DNA from: Heterobilharzia americana
Lineage: Eukaryota > Platyhelminthes > Trematoda > Strigeidida > Schistosomatidae
Assembly (NCBI GenBank): GCA_944470555.2
Contig: OX104134.1
Span: 11,387,248-11,451,247 of the forward strand
Length of the DNA: 64,000 bases
Direction: 5' to 3'
Position 1 is the first letter of the stretch; each line of letters starts with the position of its first letter. The translations under genes were made by a program, and so were the position numbers. The notes beneath the pieces were generated by a model. The model did no database searches and had not been told where the DNA came from. It saw only the letters and a program-made list of their open reading frames with translations. Shown here piece after piece: positions 10,997 to 24,033 of this stretch.

Positions 10997-11092
10997 TTAT
11001 TTGGTCCATTTAGGTTTCCTGGATGACTTGAAGTGTTCAGATGACGTACTTCCCTTAGGTGAAGCAGGCACTAAAATGTAGTGTTCCGAACA
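10997..11092 (-). CDS. TRPC-type channel, putative last exon with stop
   Basis: Proposed terminal coding exon, 32 codons including TAA at 10997-10999, entered in phase 0 after an acceptor reading cttctactaag at 11093. It encodes CSEHYILVPASPKGSTSSEH and then FKSSRKPKWTK, a Ser/Lys-rich tail typical of an unstructured C terminus. It is only 602 bp from the previous exon. The pyrimidine tract is moderate. No PDZ-binding end is visible. A minus-strand AATAAA at 10260-10265, about 730 nt beyond the stop, could be a polyadenylation signal, but the 3' end is not established. An alternative is the open frame with a better acceptor at 10451, which would need phase 1 and so another exon. Confidence 0.5.
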   Translation of the reverse strand, partial: CSEHYILVPASPKGSTSSEHFKSSRKPKWTK

Positions 11093-11694
11093 CTTAGTAG
11101 AAGTGTGTGTACATTTTGTGTTTGTTCGCACTTGTCAAGCTTAAGTTTATTCTCCTGTACACTAACTTCGGCGATTCGTTTTTTAGGTAAAAGGAGTTAA
11201 GTTGTAGATTGAGTCGACCACTTAGCTTATCTTGGTGGTTTAATTAGCAGTTTTATGTTGTTGTTGACAGACTTTCAGCTAGAATCGGAAATATATGTGT
11301 TGTTTTGCCTATCTATATAATCTCTTGAGTCAGTCATATATTCCACTTTCTGCTAATGATATGTATACTGTGCAGTGTTTTGGGCTATTGTCTTAATTAG
11401 CTACGAGATATATACATGGAAACTAAATGCAATCAGAATACAGGTTTTTATTGCAGGTATCTTTGTAACTTTGTGCTTGTGTGGTGGAATAAATGGGAGT
11501 ACTGTCAAGGTTTGTTTGTCTACTGTGATACTTTCAATGGCGATATTCAACGCAAGCTTTTACTGTCTCTCCTGAAGACTTAACATTTTTTGAGTACTAA
11601 TTATTGACAAATAAATCCTATGTTTGGCTGTAGGATGTACTTGGGGTTAAGTTATGCTTAGAAAACTGTTAAGGTTAAATATAATAAGATTTAC

Positions 11695-11832
11695 TTGGTC
11701 TTGCATCTGTGACACAGCCTTGACAATACTTGATAAAGCTTTCTGACTTTCACCAATCAGTTGACGAACGTGAGATATTTCCTCTTTGATTCGAGCATTG
11801 CCAGATGCGTGGTTCAATTGGTCCGATTGAGC
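11695..11832 (-). CDS. TRPC-type channel, coiled-coil tail exon
   Basis: Fifth visible exon, 138 bp, 46 codons, phase 0 at both ends. The acceptor reads tttttcatag at 11833 and the donor gtaaat at 11694. It encodes a helical segment with regularly spaced hydrophobic residues (IKEEISHVRQLIGESQKA, then LSSIVKAVSQMQDQ), consistent with the C-terminal coiled coil that holds TRPC tetramers together. It has no ATG-started long frame, so simple ORF scans miss it. It continues the amphipathic end of the previous exon, which supports both calls. The donor AA|GTAAAT is acceptable but not strong. Confidence 0.75.
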
Positions 11833-14800
11833 CTATGAAAAAGAGTGTTTTATTTCTTAGTTTTCCGGTGATTTTCAATAATTGAAAGTTATTTTTAAAG
11901 AAAGAATTAGCTACTTAACCAATGCTTTCAGTGTCTGCAATAATAACTGAGAGGATAACAGATTGCGAAGGTGGTCTTTTTCTATCAGTTTAGCTATGAG
12001 ACCTACTGTAAGTAATGTTCGACTGTTATCCAAAGAGGTTATATAATGCATCATGGTTTCTGGATATTAATTTGGTTTGGGAATAGTTTTCAGTAAAATC
12101 TGTAATTGTACTTGCATACTGGGACTCCAAAACGATATTTTGTTACTTCAATTTAAAGAATTCATCAGAAAACAGAATCTAGAAACGGTGAAGACATCTA
12201 TCGGCTATGTTTTGTCCCAAGTATATGCAGAAATCCATAAATATGTAACCTTTTTCTTCTAGCAATGGGTCTATTAGTGCTGTAGGTTTTTTCTGGCTTT
12301 AAAGTAATGAATCATCATGTCATTCATAATGATGATATGGCGTAGATATTTCCCTAGCATTTACTGTCATACCACATGACAGGCAGAGTATGAACAGCTA
12401 AGTATAGAAAATTTTAGTGTTGTATCAGCGGCTAGTTAAACTTACAGCTTCAGAGGTTTAAACCTGCTTTTTGAGACAGAATTCTCACTTAGAATTCTAC
12501 TTTGACCTAATTATAGACCGTTTAAGCAAAGATTAGCTATTTCTCGGGGAAAAACTCCAATCAATAGAGGTTATCAAGGAATTTGAAATTATCTGCTTTC
12601 TTGAACGTGACTGAAGTACAGTTAGTTTGTGCTATGCTCGGTATGCAATGCGGGCATTCACACTATCAAGATGCCCATCTGTGTCACTCTCAGCCATTTT
12701 ACTTACCTCCATTTGGGACAGAAATCGAGTAGTTGGTTAACTACCAAATTTTAATACTAATACCGAATTTTTCTAACATCTTAGATGATCGTCGCCATTT
12801 ATTGAACATTGTCTGAACTCAAAGATCTGTCAGTGAAGCTTCTTAAGGGACTCATGTTCAGGTACGTAAACACCATTTGAATTGAGTCATTATATGTATT
12901 TTTTTTTCAGCATGTGGAGAAACTTGAAGTGTGAATTTCTTTAATAATTGAGCTGTTAATCATCACTAATCTGTCTAGATGTTTCTTGAGATCATATTGA
13001 CCAACTAAAATGAGTGGGAAAGGTGTTTTTGACTCGAGAACATCACATATGACCAATTCCTTCATCTTGCAAGAAGTTGCCAAGTTAACTGCATACATTT
13101 TTGACGTAATAAATAATACTAACTTGATTATTAGATAAATACTATCTAGGAATTACGCTCACACTTTCTGATCCTGCAAATCAGCAACTTTTATCTAAGG
13201 TTGATTTTCATGCAAATTATTTTCTGTAGGTTATCTGTTGAATTTCAATATACAAGCATAATTTCACGTGCTTCTTATTTTCAAAGATTAGGAAAATATA
13301 TTTCAAAATATAACCATGTTAATTTTTCTTCCGGTGGTATTTTTAAGTTATTTTTGAATTGAATGTTAATTAAAAAATAAATAGAAGACAATGTTGTTCG
13401 AGCTATCAATTAATGTGTTACCTATGACTTTACCTATCTCCATAGACAGGAATACATAAATTGTCCCCAGTTCATTGTAAAAAAAGCTTATTCCTAAACT
13501 GTGAAATAGGATGGAAGGATTATATTCAATTTTATCCTAGAATAGGCATCCAACCTTGAATAAAATGCATTTCAAAATAACTTCGAAAACTGATTTATAA
13601 CATCTGTAAGGATTTGATTATACCATCTTTCTGTGCTCACGCCATTTGTTGCCGCTGACAATGGGTTTGAATTTGTTAGCCCATCCATTTTTCACCTTAT
13701 TTTTGTAAATCAAGGTCTAATTGAAGTAGATTAATTTGAAACGTTATTTACTTATTTCATGACAATGGACTAGGGTAACAAATGTGGCCTTACATCTCTG
13801 CAAAAAATAATGTTCTTTATGAATAATCTATATTTTCGGTAGAAAATAGTTGGTGGAAAATCTTGTAACTTATTTCATAATTCTTACAAGTATATCATTG
13901 ATATTAATGCAACATGATATTCTGACTTGTGTGGGATCGCTATCTGATACTTTCTCGGGATTTATATTCCACAGTTAATGTCTTGGTGTCAAGCCACAAT
14001 AGTCCATTAGCATGTAATTTATAGAAAAGGGAAGTACTGATGGTCTTTGAGCCTAATCCTGAAGCATTTATGATCATTTACTATCTTGACTGTTGGGATA
14101 TCAGTTATCAGCATCCTCATCCTGAGTTTTCAGCTTATCTCAGCCTGAGATGTGCAATCAGCCAACAAGGTTGGCATGCATAAGGCCATGAAAATGGATA
14201 ATCACGGATGGGGAAAATAATGCAAAAGGTGTGTAAGGACTTTAAGAATATAATTCCATGCTAGATTTGTTGATCTGATTTATAACACACAGTGATCCAG
14301 TATTACTTACTTGATGACTTTTAGAGCATAAATTATTGCTCATAATCATATCAATATGATCACACAACTTTCGACATTGATGTGATTATGATCAATAATA
14401 ATTTATGCTCGAAACGTCAACAAGTAAATAATACTATATCGCTGTGTGTTATAATTCAAATAAACAAATCTAATATGGAATTAAATTCTACTACAGTTTT
14501 GCACCTATACTAATGACTTGAAAAACAGTGTTTGAAATTTTGTGTATAGGATGAAAGATGAATCCGTGTGTATCAGCTGAGTTTATCTTCAACTTTCTAA
14601 TCCAACTTTTCGTTCACTTATTCTATTTCACTAGGGCAAAACTATCGATTAGCATTTAGAAAAATGAGTTAGTAAACAACTAAATGTTCACAGCGTTTAG
14701 GTTTGATAACTTTGAGTTTTTCTTAATCTCACACCAAATCTGATAAAGATGACAATTAAAGGCATTTGCCATGTATGCTATCATGCAAACTTATCCAGAT

Positions 14801-15817
14801 TCCATACCCAACTGGCTACTTAGCCGCTGCAATGGTCAAACCAAATGCATTTTTTGTGATATACCTCATTCCGTGATAAGCAAATGATGTTTCATTTTTT
14901 CGTAAAATCCAGTGATGCCTCAGTCTAACTACTTCAGTTTCAGAAGATATGCAGCGTGGCATGGAAATTTCATTTCTAGCCGTTTGGGTACAAGAAAAAT
15001 GCTGTAAAAGACTTGATGATTTCCCACTTAGTTGGTGGTTTCCGCCAGTGGATCATTACTTCGTGTGCCTTTTAGGTCATTGAAAGGATCTACAAGTATG
15101 AGACCATTTTGCAGGAAGAATATCTATTAAGAATGGAGATGGTGGGTGCCTGTAACAAGTATTACACTTCGTAACTAGATCGGTTGACAACTAATTATCC
15201 TCTTGCATATGAAGCCATAAGGTACTCACTTGCCATTACTTTTGATAATAAAAGCGTTCGAAAGTTTTTCAAACGGTGGAGCGGCTTTTCAACTCAGAAG
15301 GATATATCAACCATTTAGTAACGAAAGTTCGCAAGACGTTCATTTTAAAACATATTCTCGACAAATATGGTCACCTTGAATTGTTGGCCATCTGAAAACT
15401 AAAAACTCGAGTAGCACACATTAAAAGGGAACAAACAGACCAATAGAAGTGTTTTAAAAAATCTGTACGGAAGCAACATACAAACGCTTTCATTAAAAAT
15501 TGATGAATTTTATCATGATTTTTAACTGTGCAACCTTAAAAGTTGTCTTATAAAGGTCCCTGTATGGGTAGCTCATGAGTTTTGCAATTTGTAAACAGCG
15601 ATGGTATTGATAAATCGTCGGGTAGTTCTCACAATGTTGCGCAGGTGATGGGAAGGGCAAGCGTAGATTTTTTGATAGAAAGTATGGAGCTACTAATCTT
15701 AAAGTGGGTTAAAAAGTTTCAGGGGTTTGTGTGTTTTTGTAGTGAAGCAGAACAAATTAGTTAATTAGAAAAAAGCACTGATTCAACCAAGTCAGATAGG
15801 CAATTCAATCAATTTAC
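11833..15817 (-). other. Intron of the TRPC gene, about 4.0 kb
   Basis: AT-rich, non-coding. The only structure seen is the foldback element at 14251-14483, described separately. Confidence 0.6.
14251..14483. repeat. Foldback (MITE-like) element with arms of about 103 bp
   Basis: Arms 14251-14353 and 14378-14483 are imperfect reverse complements along their whole length (taattccat at the outer ends, ttataacacacag and gagcataaattatt inside), separated by about 24 bp. It has no coding capacity. It lies in an intron of the TRPC gene. Confidence 0.78.
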
Positions 15818-16125
15818 CTGAAGATTTTGTAGACGCATGTCTAATATCTTCTGCATACGTTGTATTCCATCCAGCTGAGGTAGTTGTAGATTGATTCCGC
15901 CTAACATACATCCTGCACCAACACCTAATGCTGTATTACCTATGGAGCTTGAATACCTTCGACCTGAACCATAAGTTGGTCGCTTTAAACGTTTACCACT
16001 TTGTTGATTGGGATTTATTGGTGGTGCGCCACCTTGTACACTCAATTGATAAGGGTTCTGCGAGTGTTCATAGTTTGCTTTTGCGCCAACAGCCGTTATC
16101 GGAGGTGGTGGAAACTCTTCTGCGT
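15818..16125 (-). CDS. TRPC-type channel, Pro/Gly-rich tail exon
   Basis: Fourth visible exon, 308 bp. The acceptor reads tccactcttag at 16126 and the donor is gtaaat at 15817. It enters in phase 1 (split codon Asp 145) and leaves in phase 0. The product is a low-complexity cytoplasmic tail: EEFPPPP at its start, then PPINPNQQSGKRLKRP, a Ser/Gly-rich patch with YSSSIGN, and GVGAGCMLGG. It ends in an amphipathic stretch, GIQRMQKILDMRLQNLQ, which looks like the start of a coiled coil continued in the next exon. The KRLKR cluster is basic. No domain is assignable; the call rests on splice signals, phase continuity and gene order. Confidence 0.75.
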
Positions 16126-17456
16126 CTAAGAGTGGAAAATGAATAACAGTAGATACGTTTTACAACGAATGTGTAAAATGATATAATTGTAATACTAATT
16201 AGTTGTGCATTTCTGAGTGAGGGTGGATTTCAGTGATAGGAGTTCTGGTGCAACTGCAATCCTTCTTCATTGTTTATAAATTTGTAATTTTTTGAATACT
16301 ATATTCAGTGACTACCAGCCAAAAGTATAGGTTTAGTTCAAGTAAGTTTGAAGTAGGGAAAAAATTATAGTTCATTAGCTGATATGTTTAAGAATTTAGC
16401 CGTCACATATTCTCCTTTCATACAGAATTGGTTTATAAAATAGAGATATAATAGGCAATCAAGATGTACTACTTTTTTGTTGAATGTCAGGTTGGTAATT
16501 TTTAGACTAGGAGTTCATTTACCCACTGGGTGATTATTTTAGTTTCGTTCCTTGATCCTGAAGCAGGTTTGATGATTTAGGTACTGAAATAAGTTTTATT
16601 ATTGAAACTGAGCACAAAGGCATTAGATACAGAAACATATGCTGACTAGCACAACCTTTTTTCCATTAGGATATAGTTTTGCATGGAAGCCACTTCAGGT
16701 ATATTCTTTTCTCACTTCACTTTCTCCTTTCTTTCTGATAGCATAAATGTGTTAAAGGAAAATATGAATTACGGTAGTCACATCTGAAGAAAGTTTGTTT
16801 CCTTATTTAAAAAATGACTAATAGGAAGTTAAAAGACAGTATTGCGATGTAGTTCTGAATAACATTCAACTGACTGGGAAGAGATATTTCAGCAATAGGG
16901 AATGACGATGTTATTTCCAATATCAAGGAAAATTGATGCTGTAGCGATTTCTGAACTGATGTTAAAATGTCTGTGAATTTGCAATCAACTGTAATCTAGG
17001 CTTCCTTTCTACTTCAGTTATAGAACTAATACAAAATTGGCAATCTGCTAATGTGCTGCAATACGCATTTAACGTGATTGTGTGAATAATGATTTTCAAA
17101 TATAACTAAGCTTGAAAAACGGCTGATTAAACTTTATTCCCAAGGAAATTATAACAAATTATATGTTTCAACTTAAAATGCCTCAGTAGTATATTGTACA
17201 AATACAAAAAAGCTGCTATTGTAAATTTATATTAACTTTTTCGTCTATAAGAGATGAACACCAGAATGAAAAGATGAGGATGAATATCTGTGAGAATAAC
17301 TAGATACAGAAATGGCCAGGATCATTTGGATAGCATTGAATGTCACGGTTCATAGAAGATTTTCAAATCTGGACTTCAGAATAGTGAAACAAAGGATGTG
17401 ACATAAGTACTTAATGGTCACCAGCGACGACGTGAATTCAAGTCCTGTGGTTACTA

Positions 17457-17499
<43 letters not shown>

Positions 17500-20400
17500 A
17501 ACTATAAAGCTACGTAGAATATCACATTAATTCTGTTTTGTTAGTTGTTTATTCTTCCAGCACTCACAGAAATCGCTGTAGGAAGCGTGGTAATGAGAGA
17601 CCATCATTCTTTCTTGTCTCTTTGCTGGATCTTAAATTATTTGGCCAGTTCGAATAAAGATTATTAACCTGATTACGCTTTATTCACTCGTCTGAGAATG
17701 CTTCTTTCAGCATGATTACCTAAAAAGCATAAATTTTATTAATCCATAATCAGCCTAAACCTTTTTCGTGGACTTCATTCATCTAGATTTCACTGTCAGC
17801 TGTTGATTCGTAAGCTGAACTCATTTAACTGAAATTTAGCCTTGGAAACCGAAAGCTGTCACCAGTAACCAAATGCTAAGTGTGGCTGATAAGACGGTAT
17901 ATAAAAGCGTACCAGTTTGCTGAGTTACTTTATTACTGATTCACTTCATTGTGTAGTAGTGTGGATAGACTGTAAAATATTCACAGAATTTAGTCATCTA
18001 TTAAAGCCAAATCTTAACTTACATTAATCGAAGCATTCATGTTTCGAGGTAAATAAAATGTCTAGAAGGGTGTCGGCGAAATAAATCTATGGTTTGAAAT
18101 GTAACCAAATATTAAATCACGTGGCATAATGGGGATTTGGGTGGGCGACAAGAAGGGAAAGCGCGCAGGATTATTGACATACATCATATTCAAATCAATA
18201 GTTGTCAGTTACATTTTAACTTCACTCTGTTTTGATGTTGTGAAATGAAAAGACTTGAGGTTGATATGAAGTTCTGTACCAACCAATCTGTCTATCCATT
18301 TTCTGAATAATAAATTGTTTTTGTCAGAAATATCTAGATTACAGTAATATCATCGAAATATGATGATGTTTCTGCTTTTTTTAAACGCTAGATTCCCTTC
18401 GGAAACGTGAGCATTTACAATTTTATGAGACAGAGCTTTTAAACTTCAGTTCTTACGTATAGAATTAGAATTTAGGCACTGTCATAGAGCACAATTCCAT
18501 TTTAATTTGTTGAATAAATGTGTCACAGTATAAAATTATTATTCGTTGGATGGTGTTTCTAACAAAGTTTACTGCTCCTAATCATATCACCGTCATTCAA
18601 CAACCAATACTGCTTACCCGTTTGATGCATGCAATCGATGAACTGAAATGCATTTCATGTAAATGGGAGAAAGGCTTAGATAGGGGTTTCGCTCACAAAC
18701 CTGATCCGCTTAAGAAGAAGTTTACTTCCTCTTTGTTGTTCACAAAACAGCCAGATTTAATGGTTGGAGACTGAATCTAAGTAATGTAACCTAAAATGAA
18801 TCCCGATGACCAAGATACATTAACACTTCTAAATCCTTAAGTCAGATATCTTCATTCTGTTCCTGTTTTTCGTCAATGGCCTCTTACAACTGCTGATATG
18901 CGTTTTATCACTTTTTGTATTTTCCAACTTCCATATTGATATGATGATGTGTAGTGCAGTAGTCATCATAGATACACCAATTCCTAATTACCATAGTCAT
19001 CCTCTACATCAGCAAAACATATTAAAATCCTTCCTTTACAAACTACGAAATGAATTTTATTGAAACAGAAAATCAGATAACGTTTACCAGTTTAGCTATC
19101 TTATTTTGGCTTTAAAGATCGGAAGTGTTTTGTGCTTATTTTACTCATGGGGCTGCTAAAATTTAAAGGGTAAAAAACAATAAGGGCTTTGCGATATTAG
19201 GTTTTCGTAATTAAAATGCTTGCTTCTTATCTATGGTTTTACACTGATAAATGTGAGAATAATGCTTCAACGTTACCTATTACAAGCATAATTTGAATAG
19301 CAACTTATAACTGTATACCATTATACACATATTATTCCTAGACTTGAATTTTACTGCATCGTTTAATGACTTGTTCATCTGGATAATCATTTCTCGTGAA
19401 ATTCCTTCCACCGGCAACACTTGGCACAATATATACTCTAGTTTTAAAAGACAATTCATCTTTTTTAAGCCTTAAGATGTAACCTTCAGTTTTAAGTAAC
19501 CAGGGTTCTTAAGAACATGTCAAATTTACCTTCAACAGTAAAACAGCACAGTTGTAATAAAAAGTTCATGAAAATTCAGAGAGTAGGATGAAAATACTTG
19601 AATGCTGAGTCAGTTCGCAGATTTTTGCATCATGGTGTTTGATATTAACCACCAGTCACAAAATATAATGCATTTTAACCTAACTAGAATTAAGATATTG
19701 ATACCGTCCGTTTAACAGTAATATATTTTGTGTATGTTTTGACTGTAATTCCGGTTGGTATCACGAGAACAAGTATCGGTAAGTTTGGAACATTTTCTTG
19801 TAGAAACAACTTTAGTATTAAGCAGTGTCTGCCCTCAGAAGTTCACTAAGTATTTCATACTGTATTCAGAAGAGAAACTATTAAGTCACTTGTTTAGAAA
19901 ATGCACTGTCCACGAAGAGAAATATCACCGTGAGATTTCTCACCACCGACAGTATATTTCATAAGATTCTGACTTAATTCTAGGTATGGCCAGTCGGCTC
20001 AAGCAGCCACTTGTAACCAAGCTAGTTCCAACTCTTCGGTTGCCTCAGCTCAGTTATCTCGGGTACGCTGCATATCACCTAGTCTCTAAATGAGCGGAAT
20101 AGCCATTTGACGTTAGTAAATCTGGATCTGGCTAGCGAACATTGCTTATGGCTGAAATTAGTCTACAGTCATTTTTCATCCAATAGTATCTTGTATAAAT
20201 TATGTCATTCTACTTAGATGTTTATACAGTAGGCAAAAGTAAATTTTGAAAATAATTCCAGATTGTGGCTTTGTAGTGAACAGTGATGAATCTGAACGTA
20301 AGTACATGGATGCGTTAAATTGTTATTTCGAGATTTATATGTGTGTACTGGACTAATGCTGACATTATTCAGATACTTATGCTATTTAAATTTAGCATGA

Positions 20401-22605
20401 ATCTCGACAAAATTCAAACTTCGTCGACTGGACCCTCTCACTTCCCAAGTCTTCTTCTAACTTTAGTTGTCATTAATGTACATAGTGATCAACCTATTGA
20501 TTCAAAATGTTTCAGGTATTTTAATTAGCAGTAATATAAAAGGGCAATATCCACAAATAATAGATTAACATGGAAGAAACTAGTTGATTAATAAACAATG
20601 ACATTTGTGGTGATGTAGTTGGTTGTTGAATTCTATATAGTACATGAACAGATAAACAGTTTCCCTGATCTGTCTTGGAAATATGCGGAATTTTCGGTTC
20701 ATAGAAGGTCCAGTGTAGATGATCGTTTTGTTTTTCAGAGGAAGTATCATATGGTAATATCTTGGCTTGTAATGGGAATTTCGCTCAAAAAAGATCTAAT
20801 GCATGGTTCTACCACTTTTCACGCCATTACATGGAACCGTTGCTCAAAGAGATGTCTAACAGTCAGTGAGTCGCCACTTAGAACCCCGCTCCGCCTATCA
20901 AGGTTATGGCAGCCGGGAAATATCACTAGCTCCCACACAATAGATGCGGCTTATTGCCTACTGCAAGGATGTGAGGAAGGTCGCTGATCGCGTTTCGTTC
21001 GTTCTACGCCAGTACACGGTCAGCAAGCTGAAGGCTATTGAGAGAAATCTTACAGAATCATGATAAATGTAAACCGAGATATTTGTTCAATTCAGGTTTC
21101 TTCATTTCATACCTATTTGGCACAAACCTATCCGACAGACGCTAGTATTCACCATTGTGTGTGAAATGGAAGATGAGTAACGATGCATTTGGAGCGTGAT
21201 ACATAGAGATTATTGATTTACAGGACTGTAAGGTAGGTAAAGATAATTTTGGACTCTGGTTTGAAGTAAAGCGCTTGTGTTTAACAACATGTCTTCGCAT
21301 CCATAATCTGGAGGTTGGTTTGCGTTAGGTATGCGTTCACTCAGTTCGCTAAGCTTATTGACCATCTGTTTATGAATGAGAATTTGTGGAGTTTTATGGG
21401 GCGTTGATCATAGGCGATACTCAGACAATAGTCAGATTAGATTTTACTCTTATTTTAAGTAAGCTCATGGACGTTGTCTCCACCTAAGAGTCTTCATTTA
21501 ACCAGAAAGAAGAGTTAAGTGTTGCATTCATATCACGGGTAGTGGCGTTTAACCTTATTGTAGACCGAATTTATCGGAGACTGGTTGGTTAGAAGTGGAA
21601 ATGAAACAATTAGTTAGTTTCCCAACAGTGTTAAATTTTGCCGATTTATTATTGCTTCCTCTAGTCATAGGACACAATAATTAGAGTAAAATAACAGTCA
21701 TTAATGTAGTACTGTTTATGGGTTGAAAGATGTGTAGCTACATTAATTTGTCCACAGAATTATTGTCATTACCTTATTTATATCAATATGTAATTAAAAA
21801 CTGGGTAGTATTTAAACTTTGTTAGGTTTTAGCGCATTTATGCATGTATATTTAGTGAAAACCGTTCTCAACTATAGTCACTATTTCAATACTTTGTTCT
21901 ATGAAGCCTCCTCATTTTCTGATTCATGACAGGAAAACACAAACCGGAGGCAGAGAATGTGTTAAGAAATTCTACCTATGCTAGTTCTGGCCGGTATGAG
22001 GTATTTAATAGGAGGTTGATCCGAAATGCAGCTTAGCGATAACAAATAAATATCTGTCTATTAAACTTCCCCTGAAGTGGATGCTCATCTGGGTTGTATG
22101 AAAGTAGTATTTCTATCACAACTACAACAGATAATGTGTATGGTAAATACTAATCCCTAATATGAGTATTTGTTGGTCAGCAGTGCAAACTGGCAGTACT
22201 AACTGTAAGGTCAGAGGGATCTGACCGAATGAATAATGGCTCAGACCAATTAGTTCGATTATAGAGCAGTCTGAAGCGAGCAGCTTCGAACTCTTCATCT
22301 GAGTCAGTAATATATATTGTGGATTTCTATCAAGTTGATAATATCACTTGGATGAAATGTATCATTCTTCGTAGTGAATCTTGTTAAAACATACATGGCT
22401 TCATAATAGACTATGATTTTATGTATAAATTAGTGAAGTCAGAGAACATAGTTCATGTTAAGATACTACAGTTGGCAGGTGATCAAGAGTTGACGATCTT
22501 GTTTTTTTAGAGTAAATGATACACTATTCATGGGTTAATTTATGCATTTATGTCTTTTTGCGTTCAGTAAGAGAATATAGAGACTAGGAATTCGGTAAAG
22601 CTTAC
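16126..22605 (-). other. Intron of the TRPC gene, about 6.5 kb
   Basis: AT-rich sequence with an (AT)19 tract at 17459-17496. No retroelement coding sequence was recognised. The open frame at 20619-20987 (plus) shows no family features and overlaps a locally GC-richer patch near 20.83-21.03 kb that may be an unidentified repeat. Confidence 0.6.
17459..17496. repeat. (AT)19 microsatellite
   Basis: An uninterrupted run of AT dinucleotides. Confidence 0.95.
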
Positions 22606-22713
22606 CAGCAAATTGTACTGTTTGACTCGGATCACCATATGCATTCAATAAAGCTTCCACATTTCCTGCCATATCTTCTGCTCGCAAACATGGTGTTTCT
22701 TTATATTTTTCCG
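22606..22713 (-). CDS. TRPC-type channel, small C-terminal exon
   Basis: Third visible exon, 108 bp, phase 1 at both ends. The acceptor reads ctaaaatag at 22714 and the donor is gtaagc at 22605. It encodes EKYKETPCLRAEDMAGNVEA followed by LLNAYGDPSQTVQFA, with the split first codon completed as Ala. I do not recognise a family motif in it; the support is a clean open frame, good splice sites and phase agreement with the 39.2 kb exon before it and the 15.8 kb exon after it. Vertebrate TRPC proteins usually have a conserved EIKQDIS-like helix after the LVRRY region, which is not seen here, so either the fluke protein diverges or a further small exon was missed in the large intron. Confidence 0.72.
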
Positions 22714-24033
22714 CTATTTTAGAAGAAATAAATATAGATATAAACACTGCTCAATAAGGATTATGGAGGAGGGGTTGTTTCTTGAAATTCTACTCTTCGT
22801 TTCTTATTACTGGATGCTGTTCAGACGAATGACACTTGCTTCCCACTGCTTGTTGACGAACACACCTCCAAATAGAGGAATCAAGAACGACGTCTCGATT
22901 CTAATTATAAGATCCAGATGTAAGTTACTGACTGATGGACGGCCGCTTTACATTAAATGACTTTTAATCCCTAAATTGATCCAAAACGTCGTTGAAATAA
23001 AATGAACTTAGATCAAGCTGAATGACTCGAGGTTGTGTAATGAGTGAGGTGAAGCTAGATTAGAACTTGGACATTGGGGTGGAGATGAACTTAGTGTTAG
23101 TGCATTTATTTTCTATAACACACTGCTACAGTATTATTAATTGCATGAAGTTTTGGAAGTATGTTTTTGACCATAGTCATATTAAAGTAATCGCACTACT
23201 GCTATACTTATCCTTCTTATCCTTTGGTTTTTGAAATGACAGCATAATATTCTGAAAGTGGCGCAGGATGATTCCTGTTGTGGTGCTTATTCGATGAAGT
23301 AAGCAAGATTAAATAAACGGTTTCTTTCCACGCTTAACAGTACCAGTCTTTAGGATTGTGACTCAGTCCTAATGCACTGTGATAATATGGTATTTATAAT
23401 GTAAAATTAGACTGACAAAATACCCTTTAGAAGTGAACGACAAACAATGACAGAAAAACTAATTCTTGTCATTTATATTCCCAACCCTGAAGAGTGACTT
23501 TCCAAAATGTTAGTTCATACAAGCAAAATAGAATTTCTGAATAGGTCTGAAGTTTTTTCAATGGGACGTTTGAGAGTAACAGAATGTTTGGTAATGCTAA
23601 GTTCACTTTTGAGGAAGTAATGATACTTCTTTACATGGAGTTTCTATAGTGCATCACATAATATTTGGATGTAAATTATCTAAGTTTGACTTCTGATTTC
23701 GCAGTTAGCCGTGTTCTCATGCTCTGTTAGAATTCTTTGACGTACATACTTGAGCTCACAGCTGCAGTAAAAAAGAGTAAATTAGATACTCTTTAAAAAG
23801 ATGATTCCAGTAACAAACACTAGATATTCTACGCCTATAAGAAGATTCAGATGATATAAACAGTAATTCTTTTTATCCCTTTTAAGACGTAATCTGTTAC
23901 ACGGTTAAAATGATATAGTTGTTGAACAGCAACTTTCATCTGAATTCCTCCATATCACTTGAAATACAGGCAATAGGTTGCCATTTTGAAACAGTTGGTA
24001 TCTTTTGCGAATTTGAACAAACTAATAAGAAGG

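Noticed and set aside
20619..20987. 122-residue open frame as a gene
   Set aside because: No conserved motif, no splice context, composition unlike the channel exons, and partly within a GC-richer patch that looks like an unidentified repeat.
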